From Deinococcus aquiradiocola (GTDB lineage: Bacteria; Deinococcota; Deinococci; Deinococcales; Deinococcaceae), in assembly GCF_014646915.1 (NCBI RefSeq), contig NZ_BMOE01000015.1, positions 1-64,000 of the forward strand: a stretch of DNA of 64,000 nt, in the 5' to 3' direction. This document shows positions 18,470 to 27,806 of this stretch, one piece after another. Every line of letters begins with the position of its first letter. Within the stretch, counting starts at the first letter, position 1. The notes below the pieces were generated by a model. That model was not told the DNA's origin and did not search any database. It saw only the letters and a program-made list of their open reading frames with translations. Made by a program: the position numbers and the translations under genes.

Positions 18470-19582
18470 ATGCTCGTTGACCGCATACAGTTGGAGGCGC
18501 GTGAGGCGCAGACGCTGGCCCCGTACGCCACGCTCAGCCGCGCCAGCCGGGGCCGCCTGCACCCGGAGCCGGAGTCGGCCACCCGGACCGCCTTTCAGAA
18601 GGACCGCGACCGGGTGCTGCACACGGCGGCCTTCCGGCGGCTGGAGTACAAGACGCAGGTGTTCCTGAACTCGCAGGGCGACCATTACCGCACGCGGCTC
18701 ACGCACACGCTGGAGGTCGCGCAGGTGGCGCGTTCCGTGGCGCTCGCGCTGGGCCTGAACGAGACGCTGTCCGAGACGATCGCGCTCGCGCACGACCTGG
18801 GCCACCCGCCGTTCGGGCACGCGGGCGAAGCGATCCTGAACGGCCTGATGGACGGTCACGGCGGCTTCGACCACAACGGGCACACGCTGAGGATCGTGAC
18901 GCAGCTGGAGGACCGCTACCCGGAATTCCCGGGCCTGAACCTCACGCGGGAGACGCTGGACGGCCTCGCGAAGCACAGTCAGCTGGCGTCGGGGCAGCAC
19001 AGCCTCGAAGCGCAGCTGGTGAACGTCGCGGACGGCCTGGCGTACAGCGCGCACGACCTCGACGACGGGCTGCGCAGCGGCCTGATCGGGCCGCACGACC
19101 TGCGCGGCCTGCCGCTGTGGGAGCACCTGCTCGCGCGACTGAACCTGAACGAGACGGCCCTGACCGAGAAGGACCGCCGGACCCTGCAGCGGGAACTGCT
19201 CGGCTGGCTGATCTCGGACCTCGTGGCGGCCAGTCACGCGCGCATCGTGGCGGCGGGCGTGGCGTCGCTGGCGGACGTGGCGGCTCAGCCGTCCAGCCTG
19301 ATGGGGTTCAGTGACGCGATGAGCAGCGGCCTGAAGGAACTCGGGCAGTTCCTGCGCAGCCGCCTGTACCACCACCCGGTCGTGCTGCGGCAGGTGTCGC
19401 AGGCGGAGCACTGCCTGCACGGGCTGTGGCGCGCGTACCTGAAGCGTCCCGGCATGCTCCCGCCGGGCGCGCAGGCGCGGCTCGCGCAGGACGGTCTGGA
19501 GCGCACGGTGTGCGATCACCTGGCGGGCATGACGGACCGGTACGCGCTGGAGGAGTTCCGCAGCCTGCACGGCATGGCCTGA
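18470..19582 (+). CDS. dgt: Deoxyguanosinetriphosphate triphosphohydrolase-like protein
   Basis: HD-superfamily dNTP triphosphohydrolase of 370 residues. Metal ligands are His79 in RTRLTHTLEV, His108-Asp109 in ALAHDLGHPPFGHAGE and a downstream Asp in AYSAHDLDDG. The N-terminal RTAFQKDRDRVLHTAAFRRL block is characteristic of bacterial dGTPases. The enzyme cleaves dNTPs to nucleoside and triphosphate and may guard the dNTP pool. TACACT (18458-18463) is six bases before the ATG, so the message is probably leaderless. The stop codon forms the left arm of a 49-bp inverted structure. Confidence 0.92.
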   Translation: MLVDRIQLEAREAQTLAPYATLSRASRGRLHPEPESATRTAFQKDRDRVLHTAAFRRLEYKTQVFLNSQGDHYRTRLTHTLEVAQVARSVALALGLNETLSETIALAHDLGHPPFGHAGEAILNGLMDGHGGFDHNGHTLRIVTQLEDRYPEFPGLNLTRETLDGLAKHSQLASGQHSLEAQLVNVADGLAYSAHDLDDGLRSGLIGPHDLRGLPLWEHLLARLNLNETALTEKDRRTLQRELLGWLISDLVAASHARIVAAGVASLADVAAQPSSLMGFSDAMSSGLKELGQFLRSRLYHHPVVLRQVSQAEHCLHGLWRAYLKRPGMLPPGAQARLAQDGLERTVCDHLAGMTDRYALEEFRSLHGMA

Positions 19583-19628
19583 TCCGGTCCTCGGCTGAAC
19601 ACCCGGAGTTCAGTTCGGCACCGGATCA
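19580..19628. repeat. 49-bp inverted structure between convergent genes
   Basis: Arms TGATCCGGT (19580-19588) and ACCGGATCA (19620-19628) enclose a CTGAAC/GTTCAG hairpin that resembles the one in the TIR-bounded element at 6851-7075. The dgt stop codon lies in the left arm. It may act as a terminator or be a relative of the element. Confidence 0.55.
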
Positions 19629-19676
19629 GTGGCGGGTGCAGTTCAGTGGCGGGCGCAGTTCAGTGGCGGGCGCGGC
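19626..19676. repeat. Three 17-bp tandem repeats at VWA gene stop
   Basis: Three copies of a TCAGTGGCGGGYGCAGT-like unit with TCA at 19626, 19643 and 19660. The third TCA is the minus-strand stop codon of the VWA gene, so the unit duplicates the gene's last codons and stop. Confidence 0.7.
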
Positions 19677-20847
19677 GCAGGCGGGCGGGCAGGGCGGCGA
19701 GCGCCTGCGCGTCGTCGGCGGGCGCGAACACGTCGAGGTAAGGGAGGGCGGCGGCCATGCCGCGCGCGACCGGCAGGTAGCCGGGAATCCCGGCGAGCGG
19801 GTTGAGCCACACGAGGCGGCCGCTCTGCCGGGCGAGTTCGCGTACGGCGCGTGTGAGGACCTGCGGTTCGCCGGTGTCGAGGCCGTCGCTGAGGATGAGG
19901 GTAATGGTGTCGGGCGTGAGGTGCGCGCGTTCGTCCCGCGTGAGTTTCAGGAGGTTGTCGCCGATGCGGGTGCCGCCGCCCCAGCCTTCGCCGAGGTCGG
20001 GGAGGCGCACGGTCCAGAGGGTGCCGCGCGTGAGCGAGTGCCGCAGGGTGGGCGTGAGGCGCGTCAGGCCGGTCGAGAAGCTGTACACCTCGACGCGGCG
20101 TGTGCGGAGCATCAGGGCGGCCGCGTAGCGCAGGAGCAGCGTGGCGTGCGGGGCCATGCTGCGGCTGCCGTCCAGCACGATCAGGAAACGGGGGCTTCGG
20201 CGCGGGTGCCCCTGGTAGCGGGGGTGGGCGGGGTCGCCGCCGGTGCGGAGCGAGGCGCGCAGCGTGCGCCGGAAGTCGAAGCGCGTGCCGGTGGGGCGGG
20301 GCGTCCAGCGGCGACTGCGGCCGAGCTGCACCTCGCGCACGAGGGCGGTCGCGGCGGCGAGCAGGTCGTCGAGGTTGCCCGCGTGGCCCTCGTCCGCGTC
20401 CTGCCGCGCGGCGTGCGGGCTGAGCTGGCTGCGCAGCTGCCGTCCGGCGTCCTGGTCGTCCTGGCTGTCGGCGCTGCCGGGCTGCTGGCGGCGCACGGGG
20501 GTCTGCTCTCCGCTGCCGTCGCCGTCCCGGGGGTCCGCGTCCTGGCCGCGTTCCTCGGGGGGGCCGGGCGGCTGCGTGCCGGGTTTCTGCACGCCGAGCG
20601 GTTGCAGGTCGGCGTCGCCCGCGCCGCGCCGCAGGAAGTGGTCGCGGAAGGCCTCGTCGAAGATGGGGGCCTCGTGGCGGTGAGCGGTGAGCAGGGCGCG
20701 CAGGGCGTCCTGCATCTGGACGGGGTCGAGGGTGTCGAGGAGCGTCATGGCGCGCAGGGCGTCGGCGGTCTCGCCCGGCCCGACCTTCAGGCCGAGGGCG
20801 CGCAGGGTCCGCACGAACTCGCTCATGCTGGCGCTCAGGTCAGGCAC
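19660..20847 (-). CDS. VWA-domain protein (CoxE-like)
   Basis: Protein of 395 residues from the CoxE-like VWA family. The N-terminal part is helical and the middle is acidic and Gln-rich (DGDGSGEQTPVRRQQPGSAD). The C-terminal von Willebrand A domain has a MIDAS-type DGSRSMA motif, then YSFSTGLTRL and LILSDGLDTGE. Such proteins work with MoxR ATPases in metal insertion or protein maturation. A MoxR gene lies upstream on the same strand, separated by one small membrane-protein gene. The GTG at 20847 is preceded by GGGAGG; an ATG seven codons in is an alternative. Confidence 0.87.
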   Translation of the reverse strand: MPDLSASMSEFVRTLRALGLKVGPGETADALRAMTLLDTLDPVQMQDALRALLTAHRHEAPIFDEAFRDHFLRRGAGDADLQPLGVQKPGTQPPGPPEERGQDADPRDGDGSGEQTPVRRQQPGSADSQDDQDAGRQLRSQLSPHAARQDADEGHAGNLDDLLAAATALVREVQLGRSRRWTPRPTGTRFDFRRTLRASLRTGGDPAHPRYQGHPRRSPRFLIVLDGSRSMAPHATLLLRYAAALMLRTRRVEVYSFSTGLTRLTPTLRHSLTRGTLWTVRLPDLGEGWGGGTRIGDNLLKLTRDERAHLTPDTITLILSDGLDTGEPQVLTRAVRELARQSGRLVWLNPLAGIPGYLPVARGMAAALPYLDVFAPADDAQALAALPARLRRARH

Positions 20848-20937
20848 GCGCCTCCCGCCGGGCTGCCGTCACACGCTTCCTTCCCGTTCCGTCCGGACTG
20901 AGCCCGCACACCCCGCGGGATTCGACCGGAATCCGGA

Positions 20938-21183
20938 TCAGTGGGCGGGGGCGCGTCCGGGGCGCAGCAGGGCATACAGGCTCACGAGCGCCCACACGCC
21001 TTCCAGCAGGATGAAGCCGTAGTTCACCTCGCGCACCGCGACGTAGGCGAGCAGGCCGCTGCCCACGGCGTTCAGGGCGGAGTACGCGCGGCTGCCGCTC
21101 TTCATGCGGCCCGCCTGGTTGGCGATGTACGCGGCGAGCACCTGCACGGCGCCCAGCACGGAGAGGATCTGCAGGGGTTCCAT
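20938..21183 (-). CDS. Small membrane protein (CBU_0592-like)
   Basis: Membrane protein of 81 residues with three hydrophobic helices ([54 protein letters not shown]). The pattern of helix one followed by G-x-R-x-Y-x-x-L-N matches the CBU_0592 family of uncharacterised small membrane proteins. It separates the MoxR and VWA genes; whether it takes part in their function is unknown. A GGATTC/GAATCC hairpin at 20918-20934 follows the stop. Confidence 0.75.
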   Translation of the reverse strand: MEPLQILSVLGAVQVLAAYIANQAGRMKSGSRAYSALNAVGSGLLAYVAVREVNYGFILLEGVWALVSLYALLRPGRAPAH

Positions 21184-21258
21184 GCGGGGTATTCCAGCAG
21201 ACGGTCGGCGCGGCGCGGTGAGCGGGGTGTAGGGGGGCGCTTACACTCGCACGGCGCA

Positions 21259-22137
<879 letters not shown>

Positions 22138-22235
22138 GTGCGGGCAGTGTACCGGGTGAGCGGTTGGAAAAACGTGGGTCGGGGCCACGCTCGGCTCCCG
22201 ACCCGTTCCGTGCGCGCCGGTTCCGGCGCAGGCGT

Positions 22236-22505
22236 TCAGCTGAGCTTGTAGCCCTTGACCGCGAAGCGCACGGCGGTGCGTTCCTCGTTCTCGATGTCGA
22301 GCTTCACGAAGGCGGGCTGGACATGCATGTCCAGGTTCTCCGGAATGATGTACCCGCGCGCGATGGCGATGGCCTTCACGGCCTGGTTGACGGCGGCTGG
22401 CCCGATGGCCTGCACCTCCACCTCGCCCTGCGACCTGAGCAGCGCCGCGATGGCCCCCGCCACCGCGTTCGGCCGCGACTTCCCCGATACCTTCAAGGTT
22501 TCCAA
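22236..22505 (-). CDS. spoVS: Stage V sporulation protein S homologue
   Basis: Small single-domain protein of 89 residues with the full SpoVS consensus (LKVSGKSRPNAVAGAIAALL, AIGPAAVNQAVKAIAIARGY, AVRFAVKGYKLS). SpoVS is an Alba-fold regulator, needed for spore coat and septation in Bacillus but conserved in non-sporulating Deinococcus and Thermus. The start is TTG at 22505, favoured by a purine-rich GGGGGGGAAGG directly upstream and by the family's Met-Glu-x-Leu-Lys-Val N-terminus. A canonical promoter lies about 150 bases upstream. Confidence 0.93.
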   Translation of the reverse strand: METLKVSGKSRPNAVAGAIAALLRSQGEVEVQAIGPAAVNQAVKAIAIARGYIIPENLDMHVQPAFVKLDIENEERTAVRFAVKGYKLS

Positions 22506-22661
22506 GCCTTCCCCCCCAGTTGTGTCCTTCCCGATGTCGATTCAGCGGCGTAGTGCTGCAGCATGATGCTGGGCGGCCCTTCCGGCCACGTCGCCTGCCC
22601 CTGCGGGCGGGATTCGTGGTCAGCCTCTGTCCGCTTCCCCAAACGGCAGAGGTTACCTGCC

Positions 22662-22690
22662 AGCATAAAGGGGGCCTGTCCGGAGGTCAA
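22662..22690 (-). promoter_or_regulatory. Sigma-70-type promoter for spoVS
   Basis: On the minus strand TTGACC (22685-22690), a 17-base spacer and TATGCT (22662-22667) form the best -35/-10 pair in the window. The transcript would begin with a GGCAG/CTGCC stem and have a ~150-base leader before spoVS. Confidence 0.7.
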
Positions 22691-23052
22691 ATGTCCCGCC
22701 CGGCAGCTCCCCTGGGGGCCGTGCAGGAGCGGGCCGGACCGACCTGCGGCGCGCCCCTGAGCGCGTGTCTGGACAGGGCCGCGCCCACGGGCCGCCGGAG
22801 TCCCACACTGATGGATATTTTCGCAATGGTGTACACCACACACCAATACCGTCCGGCCCACCGGGATAATGACGCGGACGGGAGAAGCGCACAGGCACCG
22901 CAGTCCCCGGCCCCGGCGTCGCCTCCCGGTTCGTACGCACCGCCCCACACGCGCGGGTCAGCACCTCCAGGCGCACGCCACGTTCAGATCCGCACGACCG
23001 GCCCCGCCGCACCGCGAACGGGTCGGCGCTCCCCACCTCCCAGGAGACTGCC
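22691..23052. other. Gene-free region between spoVS promoter and gltB
   Basis: About 360 bases without a convincing gene. It contains a perfect 12-bp palindrome TGGTGTACACCA (22827-22838) that could be an operator and a GATAAT box (22865-22870) that could be a gltB -10 element without a good -35. AGGAG precedes the gltB start. No riboswitch was recognised. Confidence 0.4.
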
Positions 23053-26000
23053 ATGACGAACCCCCAACCCCGCACGACCCCACCCACCCTGCGCGGCCAG
23101 CTGCGCGAGGACGGTCAGCACGACAGCCTCTACCGTCAGGCGGAACGCGCGCGGCTCGAACCGCGCTTTCCCGGCAGCTTCGACAGCGTCGGGCACGACG
23201 CCTGCGGCATCCTCTGCAAGATCCGCAAGACCGGGGAGGCCACGCACGGCAACGTCGTCCGCGCGCTGGAAGAACTGGCGCACATGGCGCACCGCAGCGG
23301 CGAGGTGCGCGGCGAGGGCGACGGGGCAGGCATCCAGACGGACATCCCCCGCCGCCTCTGGAAGACGTGGTACGACGAGGCACACCTGCCGAGCGCCACG
23401 GTGGACGCACCGGAATTCTTCGTGGCGCACCTGTTCGTGCCGCAGGGCCTGAACGTCCGCGAGATTCAGGACGCGCTGCGGGTCCTCGCGCCACGCTACG
23501 GCGTGCAGGTGCAGCTGGAACGCGTGGGGCAGGTGTACAGCAGCGCGCTCGGGCCGGTCGCGCGCCTCACCGAGCCGCAGTTCGTGCAGCTGAGCGGCAC
23601 GGTGCAGGGCGACACGTCCGGCGACCGTAACCGGCAGCTGTTCCGGCTGGGTCTCGCGCTCGAAGCGCAGCAGCCGGTGCACGTCGTGAGCCTCAGCACG
23701 CACAGCGTCGTGTACAAGGTGCGCGGCAGCGCCGAACTCCTCCCCCGCTACTACCCGGACCTGTCGCACCCGGAGTTCGTGTCGGTCTGCACCATCGGGC
23801 ACAACCGCTACAGCACCAACACCCTCAGCACCTTCGAGCAGGTGCAGCCGTTCACGCTGCTCGCCCACAACGGCGAGATCAACACCATCGACCGCCTCCG
23901 CAAGGAAGGCGACCAGCTGGGCCTGCCGCTCACGGGCGGCAGCGACAGCCAGGACCTGAACCGCGTGCTGGCCGGGCACATCCACGTGCAGGGCCTCAGC
24001 CTGCTCGAAGCGATCGAGAGCGTGTTCCCGCCGGTCCTGAGCGAAGTCAAGAGCTTCAGCACCAGCCTGCAGAGCGCGTACATCGGCCTGCGGGCCGGGG
24101 GCGGGCCGCTCGCGCAGGGTCCGGCCGCCATCATCTCCCGCGATCAGGACGAGTGCGTGTTCTCGGTGGACGCGATGGGCCTGCGGCCCCTGTGGTTCGG
24201 CGAGACGGAAAAGGAGTACTTCTGGTCGTCGGAGCGCGGCGTGATCCCGCTCGGCAGCATGGTCGCGGACCCGGCCCCCTTCGCGCCCGGCGAGAAGATG
24301 GTCGCGGAACTCGGGGCGGGCACGGTGCGCCTGCACGCCAACGAGCAGGTGCAGCGACTCGTGCTGGAGCGCGTCCACCAGAAGGGCTACAACTTCGACG
24401 GCGCGCACGCCCGCGTGCAGGGACCGCACCTGGAACCGCTCGACAGCGACCTCCCGCAGTTCAGCAAGGCCGCCAGAGCGGCGTTCGGCTGGGACCGCTG
24501 GGACGAGGAGTACGTCAAGGCCGTCGCGGACCGTGGCGCGGAACCCATCGCGTCGCTCGGCTTCGACGGGCAGATGCCCGCCCTGAAGGCCGACAAGCCG
24601 AACCTCGCGGAGTTCTTCCGTGAGACGGTCGCCGTCGTCACGAACCCCGCCATCGACCGGGAACGCGAGATCGAGCACTTCTCGACCCGCGCGCTGCTCG
24701 GGCGCCGCCCCCTGCCGGGCAGCAGCGACGGCAACAGCGTGGACCTGCTGACGCCCGTGCTGGCCGTCACGCGCGCCGTGGCCGAACGGCACGGCACCCT
24801 GACCGTCGCGGGCCTGAAGGCCGCGCTGAAGGTCCAGACGCTGCCCGTGAACCTGCGGCAGCGCGAGAACATCACGGACGCCCTCACGCGCCTGAAGGTG
24901 TCGGCAGTGGAAGCGGTTCAGAACGGTGCGGAAGTCCTGCTGCTCGACGACACCGCCCTGTACGCCGATGGCGACGCCGCTCTCGACATCGTCCTCGCCG
25001 TCGGCGCGCTCGAAGGGCACCTGACCGCCACGCGGAACGACGCGGGCGTCAGCCTGCGCCGCCTGACGAGCGTGGTCGTCCGCAGCGCCCAGGTCCGCAA
25101 CCTGCACGACCTGATGCTGCTCGTCGGACTGGGCGCCGAAGCGGTCGAACCGGCCGCCGCGTACGCCCTGTACCCCAGCCCCGAAGCCGAGAGCAACCTC
25201 GTGGCGGGCCTCACCAAAGGCGTCGAGAAGGTCATGAGCACCATGGGCATCCACGAACTGCGCGGCTACGGCCAGATCTTCGCGGCGCTCGGCCTGTCCC
25301 GCGACCTGCTCGCCGAACTCGGCGTGCGCGGCTTCTGGGGCGGCGAGGTGAGCGGCCAGCAACGGGGCTACAGCCTCAAGGCGCTCGGCGCGACCCTCCG
25401 CCGCCGCCTCGAGAAGTACCAGGCGAACAGCGAGATCATGGACCGCGACCAGCGCTTCAACCCGCGCGTCTTCAAGGCCGCCTTCAGCCTCGCGAACGGC
25501 GAGATCGACGCGAGCGACTACCAGGCCCGCATCCGCGCCCTGGAGACCGAGATGCCGCTCGCCGCGCGACAACTGCTGGAATTCCGCACGCCCGGCGACG
25601 CCGAGAACATCGACCCGGACAGCGTGGACCTCGCCATCGGCGGGCACAGCCTCCCCTTCGTGATCTCCGCCATGAGCTTCGGCTCGCAGGGCGAGACGGC
25701 CTTCCGCAGCTACGTGGAAGCCGCCAAGAAGCTGAACATGATGGCCATGAACGGCGAGGGCGGCGAGATCCCCAGCATGATCGGCCAGTACAACCACTGG
25801 CGCGGCCAGCAGGTCGCGTCCGGCCGGTTCGGGGTGAGCAGCACCATGCTGAACAGCTGCCACGTCATCGAGATCAAGGTCGGGCAGGGCGCCAAGCCCG
25901 GAGAGGGCGGCCACCTGCCCGGCAAGAAAGTCACCGACAAGGTCGCCGAGGCGCGGCACGCGGTGCGCGGCATCGACCTGATCAGCCCCAGCAACAACCA

Positions 26001-27609
26001 CGACGTGTACTCCATCGAGGACCTCGCGCAGCTCGTCGAGGAACTCAAGACCATCAACCCGAACGCCAAGATCTCCGTCAAGGTGCCCGTCGTGCCCGGC
26101 ATCGGCACCATCGCCATGGGCGTCGCCAAGGCCGGCGCGCACATCATCACCCTGTCCGGCTTCGAGGGCGGCACCGGCGCGGCCCGCAGCCACGCCCTCA
26201 AGTACGCCGGGATGCCCGTCGAGTTCGGCGTGAAACGCGCGCACCGCGCCCTGACGCAGGCGGGCCTGCGCGACAAGGTGGAACTGTGGGCCGACGGCGG
26301 CCTGAAAACCGCGCTCGACGTGGCCCGCATGGTCGCGCTCGGCGCGGACCGCGTGGGCTTCGGGACGCTCAGCATGGTCGCCATCGGCTGCACCATCTGC
26401 CGCGGCTGCCAGCTCGACACCTGCCACGTCGGCATCGCCACGCAGGTCGAAACGCAGGAACAGGCGACCGCGCACGGCATGAAACGCTTCGTGCCGCGCG
26501 AACTGCCCAACGAAGTGCAGCGACTCCACACCTTCTACAGCGCCGTCGCCAGCACCCTGCGCGAGATCGTGGCGGGCCTCGGCCTGAGCAGCCTCTCGGA
26601 CCTGCGCGGCCGCAGCGACCTCCTCACCGCGCAGACGAGCGCCCTCGACCTGACCGAACTGCTCGAACGCGTCGAGGAACCCGAAGCGTGGAAGGCCATC
26701 GGAAGCCGCGTCATCCACAAACCCCTCAACTACATGACGCGCATGGTGAGCGAATGGGTCAGTGACGCCATCGCCGACGAGGGCGAGGACGACGTCGTGT
26801 ACCGCGACGGTCCCGTCGCCAGCGCCGAACGCGCCCTCGGCACGCACCTCGTCGGCACGCTCGCCCGCGAACGCCGCATGAGCCAGGGCCGCCGCGTGCA
26901 GCTGCACTTCGAAGCCGGCTCCATCCCCGGCAACGGCCTGGGCGCCTTCAACAACGCGCCCGTCGACATCCAGGTGGACGGCGGCGCGCAGGACGGCGTC
27001 GGCAAGAGTGCCCTGGGCGGCCGCATCGTGATCCTCAAGGGCCGCAACCACCAGGGGAACCGCGTGGACGGCTCGGTCGGCAAGAGCTTCGCGTACGGCG
27101 CGATCGGCGGCCGCTTCCTGATCCAGGGCAGCGCCGACAGCCGCTTCTGCGTGCGCCTCAGCGGCGCGGACGTCGTGCTGGGCGGCGACCTCCGCACCCC
27201 CGTCGACGACACGCTGGGTGCGCTCGCCACGCGCGCCAACGCCAAAGGCTACGCCTTCGAGTACATGACCGCCGGACGCGCCGTGGTGGTCGGCGACCCC
27301 GGCCCGTGGATCTGCTCCGGCATGTCCGGCGGCGTCGTGTACGTCCGCCACGAACCCGCCCACGGCCTCGACGACGCCGCCCTGCACCGCCGCCTCGCCA
27401 AGGGCGCCAGCGTCAAGATCCTCCCGCTCGGCGCGCAGGGCGTCTCGGACCTCCGCGAACTGCTCGGCGACTACCATGACGTCCTCCTGCGCAGCGAACA
27501 GCCCGTCCCCGCCCGCCGCATCGCGGAACTGCTCGTCGACCCCGCCGCGCACTTCCGCATGATCCTGCCCGCCGCGCAGACCGTCGACCAGAGCGTCGCC
27601 ACCGAGTAA
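23053..27609 (+). CDS. gltB: Glutamate synthase large subunit
   Basis: GOGAT alpha subunit of 1518 residues that makes two glutamates from glutamine and 2-oxoglutarate. The amidotransferase domain is expected to mature by cleavage before Cys51 (HDACGIL). The central and FMN-binding synthase domains follow (SFGSQGETAFRSY, GEGGE, KPGEGGHLPG, SGFEGGTGAA). The [3Fe-4S] ligands are in CTICRGCQLDTCHVG, and the C-terminal GXGXG beta-helix includes GGRIVILKGRNHQGN and GGVVYV. AGGAG precedes the ATG. No gltD is nearby, so the small subunit must be encoded elsewhere or replaced by ferredoxin. Confidence 0.97.
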   Translation: MTNPQPRTTPPTLRGQLREDGQHDSLYRQAERARLEPRFPGSFDSVGHDACGILCKIRKTGEATHGNVVRALEELAHMAHRSGEVRGEGDGAGIQTDIPRRLWKTWYDEAHLPSATVDAPEFFVAHLFVPQGLNVREIQDALRVLAPRYGVQVQLERVGQVYSSALGPVARLTEPQFVQLSGTVQGDTSGDRNRQLFRLGLALEAQQPVHVVSLSTHSVVYKVRGSAELLPRYYPDLSHPEFVSVCTIGHNRYSTNTLSTFEQVQPFTLLAHNGEINTIDRLRKEGDQLGLPLTGGSDSQDLNRVLAGHIHVQGLSLLEAIESVFPPVLSEVKSFSTSLQSAYIGLRAGGGPLAQGPAAIISRDQDECVFSVDAMGLRPLWFGETEKEYFWSSERGVIPLGSMVADPAPFAPGEKMVAELGAGTVRLHANEQVQRLVLERVHQKGYNFDGAHARVQGPHLEPLDSDLPQFSKAARAAFGWDRWDEEYVKAVADRGAEPIASLGFDGQMPALKADKPNLAEFFRETVAVVTNPAIDREREIEHFSTRALLGRRPLPGSSDGNSVDLLTPVLAVTRAVAERHGTLTVAGLKAALKVQTLPVNLRQRENITDALTRLKVSAVEAVQNGAEVLLLDDTALYADGDAALDIVLAVGALEGHLTATRNDAGVSLRRLTSVVVRSAQVRNLHDLMLLVGLGAEAVEPAAAYALYPSPEAESNLVAGLTKGVEKVMSTMGIHELRGYGQIFAALGLSRDLLAELGVRGFWGGEVSGQQRGYSLKALGATLRRRLEKYQANSEIMDRDQRFNPRVFKAAFSLANGEIDASDYQARIRALETEMPLAARQLLEFRTPGDAENIDPDSVDLAIGGHSLPFVISAMSFGSQGETAFRSYVEAAKKLNMMAMNGEGGEIPSMIGQYNHWRGQQVASGRFGVSSTMLNSCHVIEIKVGQGAKPGEGGHLPGKKVTDKVAEARHAVRGIDLISPSNNHDVYSIEDLAQLVEELKTINPNAKISVKVPVVPGIGTIAMGVAKAGAHIITLSGFEGGTGAARSHALKYAGMPVEFGVKRAHRALTQAGLRDKVELWADGGLKTALDVARMVALGADRVGFGTLSMVAIGCTICRGCQLDTCHVGIATQVETQEQATAHGMKRFVPRELPNEVQRLHTFYSAVASTLREIVAGLGLSSLSDLRGRSDLLTAQTSALDLTELLERVEEPEAWKAIGSRVIHKPLNYMTRMVSEWVSDAIADEGEDDVVYRDGPVASAERALGTHLVGTLARERRMSQGRRVQLHFEAGSIPGNGLGAFNNAPVDIQVDGGAQDGVGKSALGGRIVILKGRNHQGNRVDGSVGKSFAYGAIGGRFLIQGSADSRFCVRLSGADVVLGGDLRTPVDDTLGALATRANAKGYAFEYMTAGRAVVVGDPGPWICSGMSGGVVYVRHEPAHGLDDAALHRRLAKGASVKILPLGAQGVSDLRELLGDYHDVLLRSEQPVPARRIAELLVDPAAHFRMILPAAQTVDQSVATE

Positions 27610-27641
27610 TACGGTCCGCAGCTGAACTCTTGGAGGTCAGC
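27610..27641. repeat. TACGG-hairpin sequence after gltB stop
   Basis: The gltB TAA is followed at once by TACGGTCCGCA and the stem GCTGAACTC (27621-27629) / GAGGTCAGC (27633-27641). The TACGG end and GCTGAAC stem match parts of the TIR-bounded element, suggesting a decayed copy or a shared terminator module. No matching right end was found. Confidence 0.4.
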
Positions 27642-27684
27642 CGGGCGGAAAGCGCATCAGTACCGCGGCACACTCACCCTGCAG

Positions 27685-27710
27685 GCCCCCGGTCCCACGT
27701 GGCCGGGGGC
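27685..27710 (+). terminator. Terminator downstream of gltB
   Basis: Hairpin GCCCCCGG (27685-27692) / CCGGGGGC (27703-27710) with a 10-base loop, followed by TTCG. Confidence 0.6.
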
Positions 27711-27785
27711 TTCGCCGTGCGTCCGGCGGCGCGCGGCGCCCTGTCCGGTCGGGACCGGTGTGGGCGCGTGCTAACGTACCTGCTG

Positions 27786-27806
27786 ATGAGTGTGCGCACG
27801 GCATGA
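27786..27806 (+). CDS. Leaderless upstream mini-ORF before tyrA (6 aa)
   Basis: Seven-codon ORF encoding MSVRTA. Its TGA (27804-27806) overlaps the next ATG as ATGA, and a TAACGT box lies about nine bases before its own ATG. The layout matches the mini-ORFs at 15645 and 38983. Coupling of tyrA translation is inferred. Confidence 0.35.
   Translation: MSVRTA

Noticed and set aside
22984..27552. 1522-codon open frame antisense to gltB
   Set aside because: Its Ala/Val/Asp/Gly/His/Arg-biased sequence is the codon mirror of gltB in a very GC-rich genome, and no domain is recognisable. The same applies to long frames at 4866-7778, 34037-35920, 45792-48527, 47918-50323, 51096-53516 and 54486-56918.
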